Translations under genes and position numbers: made by a program
Origin: Clostridiaceae bacterium
GTDB lineage: Bacteria; Bacillota_A; Clostridia; Acetivibrionales; Acetivibrionaceae
Length of the DNA: 6,474 nucleotides
Direction: 5' to 3'
Assembly (NCBI GenBank): GCA_012513545.1
Contig: JAAZCB010001375.1
Coordinates: 1 to 6,474, forward strand
Part shown: piece after piece, positions 1 through 5,461 of the stretch
Layout of the letters: every line of letters begins with the position of its first letter
How positions within the stretch are numbered: position 1 is the stretch's first letter
The notes under the pieces: model-generated
What the model was told of the DNA's origin: nothing
Databases searched by the model: none
The model's input: only the letters and a program-made list of their open reading frames with translations

Positions 1-14
1 GTTGGTGATGTGTT

Positions 15-299
15 ATGTATGAATCCAATTGTAAAAGTTGCTTGGAGAATGTTGCGGTAAGAGGTAGTATAACTCAGGACCAGATCAATGATGCAATTTC
101 AAAGCTGGCAAAGAATAAGAAGATCAGGTTAGTCAGTGATGACATATATGAGTTCAGATTATTGCAATGCAGAGATTGCAAACATCTTGAGCTTGGTACT
201 ACCTGCCTTAAATGCGGATGCTTTGTTCAAATAAGAGCAAAGCTTGCAGGTGTGGGGTGCCCGCTTTCAAAGGACAACAGGTGGAAGCCTGTTAAATAG
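15..299 (+). CDS. small cysteine-rich protein, DUF6171-like
   Basis: This is a 94-residue soluble protein with no signal peptide or membrane segment. It has eight cysteines: a C6-x2-C9 pair near the N-terminus, and a C-terminal cluster C52-x2-C55, C64-x2-C67, C69 and C82 with the motif CxKCGCFV..RAKLAGVGCP. This pattern suggests one or two structural metal-binding (zinc-ribbon-like) sites. It resembles the DUF6171 family of short proteins of unknown function found in Firmicutes and their phages; that assignment is from memory of the motif. The start is ATG 15, because an in-frame TGA at 6-8 excludes an earlier one. GGTGAT at 4-9, which matches the 3' half of a Shine-Dalgarno sequence, lies 5 bases upstream. 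The gene ends in TAG. It is separated from the kinase gene by an inverted repeat and a probable promoter, so it probably belongs to an upstream unit outside the window. The gene call is firm; its function is unknown. Confidence 0.8.
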   Translation: MYESNCKSCLENVAVRGSITQDQINDAISKLAKNKKIRLVSDDIYEFRLLQCRDCKHLELGTTCLKCGCFVQIRAKLAGVGCPLSKDNRWKPVK

Positions 300-348
300 T
301 AGTGTATTTTCAAATTACCTACGCATGATTAAAATTTGAGAAACACTA
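300..348. repeat. long AT-rich inverted repeat between gene 1 and the kinase gene
   Basis: Bases 300-316 pair with 333-348, giving about 16 pairs with one G-U pair (309/340) and one bulged A at 306, around a 16-base loop (317-332). The outer part is TAGTGT with ACACTA and the inner part is TCAAATT with AATTTGA. It begins directly after the TAG of the first gene, as a terminator would, but the stem is AT-rich and no clear T-run follows. The right arm also runs into the TATAAT at 347-352. It could therefore be a weak terminator for the first gene, an operator for the kinase promoter, or both. Confidence 0.55.
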
Positions 349-352
349 TAAT
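347..352 (+). promoter_or_regulatory. probable -10 box of the kinase-regulator promoter
   Basis: TATAAT at 347-352 is a perfect sigma-A -10 hexamer. It would start transcription near 359, leaving a leader of about 30 bases before ATG 389. No good -35 hexamer lies 16-18 bases upstream: the 17-base position (324-329) reads CATGAT and falls in the loop of the inverted repeat at 300-348. The promoter may therefore be weak or need an activator. Confidence 0.4.
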
Positions 353-373
353 ATTCGATTTGTCAAGGTTTTT

Positions 374-382
374 AGGGTGGGG
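374..382 (+). promoter_or_regulatory. ribosome binding site that favours ATG 389 for the kinase
   Basis: The purine-rich AGGGTGGGG ends 6 bases before ATG 389. A GTG at 377 is in the same frame and would add four residues, but it lies inside this site. Its own upstream signal is only AAGG at 365-368. I therefore prefer ATG 389. Confidence 0.55.
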
Positions 383-388
383 ATAGTT

Positions 389-2203
389 ATGACCAAAGGT
401 AAGAAAACCAGTTTTTTAAGTTATTTTACAATCTCGCAAAAAATGGTATTGATATTCATAGGTGCTGTTTTCTTACCATTGGTTATGCAAAATTCATTCT
501 ATTATGGTGACACTGAAAAGAATATACATTCCGAAATGATGCAGCGCCTTAATTATTCCCTTGATGAAAAAAGAAATAAGATATACGAATGCCTGGTCGA
601 AACCATATCTTTATCACATAGATATAACAATAATGAAGAGATGTATAAGTTTTTAGACTATAAATATGCAAGTGATATTGACTATTTTATCCAGTATGAT
701 GATAGGATAAAAAATGTCCTGCTTTCTGACATGACATATAATAAGCATGTGAGAAAAATCAGCCTCTATACGGATAATGACACTATTTTTAGCGGTTCAC
801 TGGTTAATAGAATGGAAGGAAGTGATATTTTTACTCTCGGAGAAGAATTAACATACTGCCAAATGTATGATTTAACTGACGAGGGAAATGGTCCTAAACT
901 TCGTGTGTCAGTTGTTCCATTAATTTTAAAGACCTCAAATGATAGATTCTTAAGTATTGTAAGGCCTATGGAGCATTACAGTCAATACTCAAACTATAAA
1001 AAATATTTAAGGCTCGACATTGATTTATCATATATATCCTCCATTCTTGAGGAAAAGAGCCTCTTTGACAATGTAGTACTTGTAGCTCCGGATAACAGGA
1101 TAATTGCTTCTGCAAATACATACAATGAGTTCGGAACATATGATATATTTTCGAAGGACGAGCTTAAAGTTGGAATAGTGGCAGTTGAAAACCAGCTCAA
1201 GACCTTCCCGCTGACTTTGTATGGTTATTATGACTCCAAAACAATATCGAATGAGTTTAAAAAATTGAAATTAAAAACAATATCTATTGTTTTGGCCAGC
1301 ATGACCTTTGCACTATTATGTATATTGTTTGTTGCAAGAAATATTACCAAACGAATAAAACTTGTTGTCAACCATTCAAAGCATATTGCACAAGGGAATT
1401 TCATACAAATAGGCAGTGGGGAAAACGGTAATGATGAAATTGGAGTTCTGGCCGAAAGTATGAATCAAATGAGTATGAAACTAAAGAATCTGATTGATGA
1501 GCACTATAATTCGCGTATTATTAAAGCTCGGCTGGAAAGGGAGACTGTACAGGCAAAATTACTGGCTCTGCAAAGTCAGGTAAATCCGCATTTCATGTTT
1601 AATGCACTTGAGAGTATCCGCTTGAAAGCTGTGGTGAAAAATGAGACTGAAACTGCGAAAATGATTATGTATATGTCAAGAATGTTCAGAAATCTGATAA
1701 ATTGGCAGGATGACATTATATGTTTAAAGGATGAAATAAATTTTCTCAATGAGTTTTTGAATATTCAAAAATACAGGTTTGATGATGAGTTCAAATATAC
1801 GATGAGGATAGATGAAAAGGCAAAGGATTGTCTTTTGCCTAAATTTATTATACAGCCATTGGTTGAGAATGCTTGCGTACATGGTGTTGAAGCAATTTCT
1901 AACCTCAGATTGATTGAAATAAGCGCTGTAATAGAAGAAAATCGACTGCTGATAAGTGTTTATGACAATGGGTCCGGAATTGAAAAGAACAAGTTAGACA
2001 TGCTTATAGAAATGCTAAAGGGCGGTAAAGAGTTGGTTGAAAATATTGGACTGTCTAATATATATCAGCGTCTGGTTTTGTATTATGGTAGTGAATTTTC
2101 TTTTGATATAATAAGTGAGATGGGGCAGGGAACAGAAATCAACATAGCCATACCCATCCGTTATTCCAAGGAGGAATTTTGTGTACTCAATTATTCTTGT
2201 TGA
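389..2203 (+). CDS. YesM-type sensor histidine kinase
   Basis: This is a membrane-bound sensor kinase of two-component systems that respond to extracellular sugars. Numbered from ATG 389 it has 604 residues. They comprise a short cytoplasmic lead, membrane segment 1 (about 19-38, MVLIFIGAVFLPLVM), an extracytoplasmic domain of about 255 residues that fits a Cache-like sensor, membrane segment 2 (about 298-318), and a HAMP linker (about 319-372). The His_kinase domain follows, with QSQVNPHFMFNALES and the likely phospho-acceptor H401. The ATPase domain has an N box QPLVENACVHG (489-499), a DNGSGI box (526-531) and GLSNIYQRL (from 554). All key motifs of the family are present, so the protein looks active. 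Its final codons overlap the regulator gene by 23 bases and cover that gene's ribosome binding site, which implies coupled translation. A GTG at 377 is a less likely start. The sensed ligand is not visible; the glycosidases downstream suggest a xylan-derived sugar (inference). Confidence 0.95.
   Translation: MTKGKKTSFLSYFTISQKMVLIFIGAVFLPLVMQNSFYYGDTEKNIHSEMMQRLNYSLDEKRNKIYECLVETISLSHRYNNNEEMYKFLDYKYASDIDYFIQYDDRIKNVLLSDMTYNKHVRKISLYTDNDTIFSGSLVNRMEGSDIFTLGEELTYCQMYDLTDEGNGPKLRVSVVPLILKTSNDRFLSIVRPMEHYSQYSNYKKYLRLDIDLSYISSILEEKSLFDNVVLVAPDNRIIASANTYNEFGTYDIFSKDELKVGIVAVENQLKTFPLTLYGYYDSKTISNEFKKLKLKTISIVLASMTFALLCILFVARNITKRIKLVVNHSKHIAQGNFIQIGSGENGNDEIGVLAESMNQMSMKLKNLIDEHYNSRIIKARLERETVQAKLLALQSQVNPHFMFNALESIRLKAVVKNETETAKMIMYMSRMFRNLINWQDDIICLKDEINFLNEFLNIQKYRFDDEFKYTMRIDEKAKDCLLPKFIIQPLVENACVHGVEAISNLRLIEISAVIEENRLLISVYDNGSGIEKNKLDMLIEMLKGGKELVENIGLSNIYQRLVLYYGSEFSFDIISEMGQGTEINIAIPIRYSKEEFCVLNYSC
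2168..2174 (+). promoter_or_regulatory. ribosome binding site deciding the GTG start of the response regulator
   Basis: A perfect AAGGAGG lies 6 bases before GTG 2181, inside the last codons of the kinase gene. It fixes a GTG start whose product begins directly with the receiver-domain strand YSIILVDDE. The site can be cleared by ribosomes finishing the kinase, so translation of the pair is probably coupled. Confidence 0.85.
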
Positions 2204-3704
2204 TGATGAAAAAAGTATAAGAGAGCATTTAGCGAAGGTAATACCCTTTAAAGAGCACGGCTTTGAAGTCAAGTGTACTGCTATAAACGGGAAGGAAGCT
2301 TTTGAGAAGCTTGCTGAAATACGTCCTGACCTGATCCTGCTCGATATACGTATGCCCGTAATGGATGGCTTTGAATTTTTAAAGCTGCTAAGACAAAGTG
2401 AGTATTCAAATACCCAGGTTATTATACTATCAGGCTATAATGAGTTTGAGTATGCAAAAGAAGCTATGAAGTATGGTGTAAAAGCATATTTGAACAAGCC
2501 TGTGGAAGAAGAGGAAATATTACCTTTGCTTGATAATATACGAAAGGATTTGGATAATAGTCGTTTAGAAAAAGATAAGTCGGTTGTTCGTGAGAAAATG
2601 AAGCTTTTCAAGAAGTTATTCAACGGAGGGGCGATTGAAAGAAAAATATTCAAGGGTTATACAGTGATGTCTTGTGTATTAATGCAGTCTACATCAAGCA
2701 TGAAGGTCAAGCATCCCTATATTGTATTGCAGGACTGCCTTTCAAGGTATTTAGGAGAAATCGATATCTGTCAGTTCCGAGTAAAAGGGAGCCAATATTC
2801 ATTCTTACTGTATCCTCAAATTATGGAGCAGTATAATTATGACAAAAAACTTCTTGCAGGGAAGCTATCCGAGGAATTAAAAAAAGAAAACCTTGAGTGT
2901 GCATTTCTATTTGATTCCTATGCTTTTGAACATACTAAGGATACTTTTAGGGTGGATTTTTCCAATCATAATTACGAAATGCTGACCAGACTGTTTTTCC
3001 ATGGAGGAGACTTTATGGAGTACAGTCCATTATATTATAAGACCGGAAGTGAGCTTTATCTTGAAGCAAAATATCTCGAAGCTATTAAGCAGCATATATT
3101 GTGCTTGGACAAGGAAGAAGCTATAAAAGATATTGAGATGTTAATGGCCGAGGTAGAAAGGTGTTATACCGGGATTCAGTATGTACAGGAGATAAGCTAC
3201 AGGATTTATTATCTTATCACGGATGAAATATCAAAAATAACCAATACAAAAAATAGTGAGCCTTTTTTATCACGTCCTGAGTGTATAGAAAGCTTATATT
3301 TTGTTTCCTTTCGCGAGTGGAAGAAGATGCTGTGCTCCCTCATAACGGAAGGCTTTGAGTTTATCGAACGAAATATACGCAGGGTAAACCCGGGAATTAG
3401 CAAAGCGGTTATCGAATATGTACATATGCACTATATGAAGCAAATCAGCTTAAAACAAGTTGCTGATCTGTTTTTTACGAATTCTGCATACTTAGGCAGG
3501 GTGTTCCAGAAGTCAACCGGTGTGAGCTTTAAGGAGTACGTCAATAAGATCCGTATTTCTGAAGCAAAGAAGTTGCTGGTACAGACAGATAAACTCATTT
3601 ATGAAATAGCAAGTCAGGTTGGATTTACTGAGAGCAGCTACTTTACTGCAAAATTTACGCAGGAGGTTGGAAAAAGTCCAACAGAATACAGGAATATTAT
3701 GTAG
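2181..3704 (+). CDS. YesN-type response regulator, receiver plus AraC-family DNA-binding domain
   Basis: This is a cytoplasmic transcription regulator of 507 residues and the partner of the kinase just upstream. The receiver domain spans about 2-118, with acidic pair D8/D9, phospho-acceptor D55 in LLDIRMPVMDG, switch residue S84 and conserved K106 in LNKP. All catalytic positions are intact. Residues of about 120-400 form a linker with no domain I recognise, as is usual for long YesN-type regulators. The C-terminal AraC-type domain spans about 406-505. It has two helix-turn-helix units, at about 422-448 (ISLKQVADLF..) and 471-497 (KLIYEIASQVGF..), and ends with the family signature KSPTEYR. 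Phosphorylation by the kinase probably activates DNA binding. The nearest candidate target is the promoter region 3705-3904 ahead of the glycosidase genes (inference from position). The start is GTG, supported by AAGGAGG at 2168-2174. Confidence 0.95.
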   Translation: MYSIILVDDEKSIREHLAKVIPFKEHGFEVKCTAINGKEAFEKLAEIRPDLILLDIRMPVMDGFEFLKLLRQSEYSNTQVIILSGYNEFEYAKEAMKYGVKAYLNKPVEEEEILPLLDNIRKDLDNSRLEKDKSVVREKMKLFKKLFNGGAIERKIFKGYTVMSCVLMQSTSSMKVKHPYIVLQDCLSRYLGEIDICQFRVKGSQYSFLLYPQIMEQYNYDKKLLAGKLSEELKKENLECAFLFDSYAFEHTKDTFRVDFSNHNYEMLTRLFFHGGDFMEYSPLYYKTGSELYLEAKYLEAIKQHILCLDKEEAIKDIEMLMAEVERCYTGIQYVQEISYRIYYLITDEISKITNTKNSEPFLSRPECIESLYFVSFREWKKMLCSLITEGFEFIERNIRRVNPGISKAVIEYVHMHYMKQISLKQVADLFFTNSAYLGRVFQKSTGVSFKEYVNKIRISEAKKLLVQTDKLIYEIASQVGFTESSYFTAKFTQEVGKSPTEYRNIM

Positions 3705-3749
3705 TACAGTTATTGTTGTTAATAGGTATAATTACTAGAGGGATTAGCA

Positions 3750-3778
3750 TTTCAGGCTTTGGAAAAAGATTCCTGAAA
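3750..3778 (+). other. stem-loop downstream of the response regulator gene
   Basis: TTTCAGG (3750-3756) pairs perfectly with CCTGAAA (3772-3778). Inside, CTTT (3757-3760) can pair with AAAG (3765-3768), leaving a GGAA loop and a three-base bulge ATT. It lies 46 bases after the regulator stop codon. No T-run follows it, so it is not a convincing Rho-independent terminator. It may be a protein-binding dyad or an mRNA 3' end structure. Confidence 0.4.
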
Positions 3779-3795
3779 ACAACTTTAAAATTTGT

Positions 3796-3824
3796 TCTAC
3801 AACAGCCCAGTTATCCTGTATAAT
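3796..3824 (+). promoter_or_regulatory. probable sigma-A promoter of the GH39-GH43 operon
   Basis: A perfect -10 TATAAT (3819-3824) stands 17 bases after TCTACA (3796-3801), which matches 4 of 6 positions of the -35 consensus. Transcription would start near 3831, giving a leader of about 75 bases before ATG 3905. The imperfect -35 fits a promoter that needs activation, and the -10 is buried in the palindrome at 3815-3837. Confidence 0.6.
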
Positions 3825-3837
3825 TATTCTATACAGG
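3815..3837. promoter_or_regulatory. perfect palindrome over the -10 and start point, possible operator
   Basis: CCTGTATA (3815-3822) and TATACAGG (3830-3837) are exact reverse complements separated by 7 bases. The -10 TATAAT begins inside the left arm, and the predicted transcription start (near 3831) is in the right arm. A dimeric protein bound here would block RNA polymerase, so a repressor operator is the simplest reading. It does not match a CcpA cre site. The binding protein is unknown. Confidence 0.5.
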
Positions 3838-3862
3838 TGCAGATAGTTTTAGAAGACACCTG
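3834..3862 (+). other. hairpin at the 5' end of the glycosidase mRNA
   Basis: CAGGTG (3834-3839) pairs with CACCTG (3857-3862) around a 17-base loop. It would form near the very start of the transcript. Its left arm shares four bases with the right arm of the 3815-3837 palindrome. It may only stabilise the mRNA; no T-run follows, so it is not a terminator. Confidence 0.35.
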
Positions 3863-3904
3863 CAAAAATTCGTATGTAACATTTTCACTAAGGAGGCTTT
3901 TGAT

Positions 3905-5056
3905 ATGTTAAAAAAGGTTAGCGTACCAACTTCAGGAAAAGCTTTCAAAAACAATGTAACCTATTGTGTTGGTACCGGCAGGTTGGGTTTAGCACTGCAA
4001 AAGGAATATATCGACCATTTGAAAATGGCTCTGAAGTCAATTCAATTTCGTTATATCCGCGGGCATGGGTTATTTTGTGATGATGTAGGTATTTACCGTG
4101 AATATGAAATGGATGGTAAAACAAGTACCTTTTATAATTTTACCTATCTTGATCGTATTATGGACACCTACATAGAGAACGGCATACGCCCTTTCCTGGA
4201 ACTCGGCTTCATGCCGGAGAAGCTTAAAACGGGCGAACAGACTGTATTCTACTGGAAAGGAAATGTGACACCTCCGGTATCTTATGAAAAATGGTCTGAA
4301 CTTGTAATAAATACTCTGAACCACCTGATTGAAAGATATGGCAGGGAGGAGGTAGTTACCTGGCCTGTTGAGGTGTGGAATGAACCTAATATTCCATTTT
4401 GGGCAGGTACTATGGAAGAATACTTCAAGCTTTATCAGTATTCAGCCGAAGCTGTAAAAAGTGTGGATTCACGCATACAGATAGGCGGGCCTGCTATTTG
4501 CGGTATTGATACGGAGCATTGGCTGAGGTCATTTTTTGAACATTGCACAAAAAATAATCTGCCTTTGGACTTTATCACCCGTCATTGTTATACGGCAAAT
4601 CATCCTACAACACGTGGACATTATGTATACCATACAATGCGGGAGCCGACACAGTTGATTGAAGAACTCAAAGAAACCCGCAGTATTATGTCGGATTATC
4701 CGGAAATTGCAGATATGCCGCTACATATAACAGAGTTTTCCAGTTCTTATATGCCGCTATGCCCGGTACATGACACTGATTATCAGGCAGCCTTCATTGC
4801 ACGAATCTTAAGCGAAGCAGGAGATTATGCTGATTCTTATTCCTATTGGACATTCAGTGATGTATTTGAAGAAATGGATGTTCCAAAGTCTTTATTTCAC
4901 GGAGGTTTTGGGCTAATAGCCCTTAATTCCATAAAAAAACCGACCTTCTATACTTTTGAATTCTTCGCTAATGCGGGCAGGGAATTGCTTTATCGTGATG
5001 AAAATCTTATTGTTACAAAAGATGATGGCAGGTATGTAATTATCGGCTGGAACTAG
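3905..5056 (+). CDS. GH39 beta-xylosidase, catalytic part, ended by an in-frame TAG
   Basis: This is a glycoside hydrolase family 39 enzyme (XynB-like) that would release xylose from the non-reducing ends of xylo-oligosaccharides with retention of configuration. The 383 residues cover the whole (beta/alpha)8 barrel and the start of the beta-sandwich. The acid/base is E160 in VEVWNEPN and the nucleophile is E277 in HITEFSSSY, the same numbers known for the Thermoanaerobacterium saccharolyticum enzyme. There is no signal peptide, so it acts in the cytoplasm on imported oligosaccharides. The start ATG 3905 has a perfect AAGGAGG 8 bases upstream. The family norm is about 500 residues, and this frame ends after ..VIIGWN at TAG 5054-5056. 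The missing C-terminus continues in the same frame to 5413, so the gene is an otherwise full-length reading frame broken by one amber codon. Without read-through the product lacks most of its beta-sandwich and may be unstable. Other GH39 activities such as alpha-L-iduronidase are unlikely given the bacterial GH43 neighbour. Confidence 0.9.
   Translation: MLKKVSVPTSGKAFKNNVTYCVGTGRLGLALQKEYIDHLKMALKSIQFRYIRGHGLFCDDVGIYREYEMDGKTSTFYNFTYLDRIMDTYIENGIRPFLELGFMPEKLKTGEQTVFYWKGNVTPPVSYEKWSELVINTLNHLIERYGREEVVTWPVEVWNEPNIPFWAGTMEEYFKLYQYSAEAVKSVDSRIQIGGPAICGIDTEHWLRSFFEHCTKNNLPLDFITRHCYTANHPTTRGHYVYHTMREPTQLIEELKETRSIMSDYPEIADMPLHITEFSSSYMPLCPVHDTDYQAAFIARILSEAGDYADSYSYWTFSDVFEEMDVPKSLFHGGFGLIALNSIKKPTFYTFEFFANAGRELLYRDENLIVTKDDGRYVIIGWN
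5054..5056 (+). other. in-frame amber codon inside the GH39 gene
   Basis: TAG stands at codon 384 of the 502-codon GH39 frame, between AAC and CAT. Homologues have a sense codon at this point in the beta-sandwich, just after a conserved WN. One base change from a Tyr, Leu, Trp, Gln or Lys codon would create it. TAG also ends the first gene (297-299) and the regulator (3702-3704), so the codon serves as an ordinary stop in this genome. Confidence 0.9.
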
Positions 5057-5062
5057 CATGAT

Positions 5063-5413
5063 ATGCGTGATCACAAGGCGGTTCCCGACGTTAAATATGA
5101 GCTTTCATTGCCTTCTATAGGCAAACAGGCTCTCATTATAAAAAAGGATGTCGGAGGGCAACATGCAAACCCAATGAAGACCTGGAACAATATGGGCAAG
5201 CCACGAAGCCTTAATAAAGACCAGTTGGAAATTCTGAAGGCTTCCGCCGAACCACTGCAAACCGATGCTAAGTTGTATGAGAAGAATGGAAATTATGAAG
5301 TGGAAGTGACAATTTCCTGCAATCACCTGTGTATGCTGGAAATTACCCATGTAGACGATATGACATCCACCTACCTGGGTTATGATCCTGATGAATTTTA
5401 CGGTATGGAATGA
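5063..5413 (+). pseudogene. C-terminal beta-sandwich of GH39, severed by the upstream amber codon
   Basis: This 116-residue frame is in the same phase as the GH39 gene and begins with an ATG two codons after the TAG. Its content matches the C-terminal region of GH39 beta-xylosidases: an ALIIKKDVGGQHANPMKTWNNMG stretch (residues of about 28-50; key residues N-P-x-K-T-W and M-G), then P-R-S-L-N-K-D-Q-L-E-I-L, then ..LEITHVDDMTSTYLGYD. It is not an independent gene. It has no ribosome binding site before 5063 and no catalytic residues, and completes the family's normal length when joined to 3905-5053. It ends in TGA. The coding sequence after the stop shows no further damage, so the break is recent, artefactual or read through. 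Reinitiation at ATG 5063 could in principle give a separate chain. Confidence 0.8.
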
Positions 5414-5447
5414 TTTTTTTAGAATAAATATATAAAGTGAAGAGAAA

Positions 5448-5454
5448 AAGGAGG
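5448..5454 (+). promoter_or_regulatory. ribosome binding site deciding the GTG start of GH43
   Basis: A perfect AAGGAGG lies 7 bases before GTG 5462, which opens the GH43 frame. An ATG at 5460 is closer (5 bases) but reads only ATG-TGG-TAG, so it cannot encode the enzyme. Confidence 0.8.
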
Positions 5455-5461
5455 ACGGAAT

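Larger units (their letters stand above)
3705..3904 (+). promoter_or_regulatory. intergenic control region before the glycosidase operon
   Basis: These 200 bases contain no gene. In order they hold a second TATAAT (3727-3732) with no good -35, a stem-loop at 3750-3778, a small inverted repeat AACAA/TTGTT (3778-3782 and 3792-3796), and the main promoter (3796-3824). Next come a palindrome over its -10 and start point (3815-3837), a second hairpin sharing part of that palindrome (3834-3862), and the ribosome binding site AAGGAGG (3890-3896). The density of dyad symmetry suggests regulated transcription of the glycosidase genes. The adjacent AraC-type regulator is the obvious candidate, although AraC-type proteins usually bind direct rather than inverted repeats. 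Confidence 0.6.

Noticed and set aside
377..388. GTG 377 as the kinase start
   Set aside because: It sits inside the ribosome binding site that best serves ATG 389 and would add only four residues. It cannot be fully excluded.
3727..3732. A second promoter at TATAAT just after the regulator gene
   Set aside because: No acceptable -35 lies 16-18 bases upstream. It is mentioned within the control region but not called separately.
3875..3887. cre-like site TGTAACATTTTCA for carbon catabolite repression by CcpA
   Set aside because: It lacks the central CG and is one base short of the consensus spacing, so the resemblance is probably chance.
5054..5056. Genome-wide reassignment of TAG to pyrrolysine
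   Set aside because: TAG also terminates the first gene and the response regulator at the expected protein ends, so it works as a normal stop. Only a local read-through remains possible.
994..5350. Several 64-85 residue open frames on the minus strand (for example 994-1200, 2015-2272, 2435-2653, 3209-3403, 4070-4324, 5105-5350)
   Set aside because: All are antisense to firmly identified genes, with serine- and phenylalanine-rich low-information products and no supporting signals.
5411..5421. T-run after the GH39 stop codon as a Rho-independent terminator
   Set aside because: Seven T's follow TGA, but no GC-rich stem precedes them, and the next gene is only 48 bases away with its own strong ribosome site.
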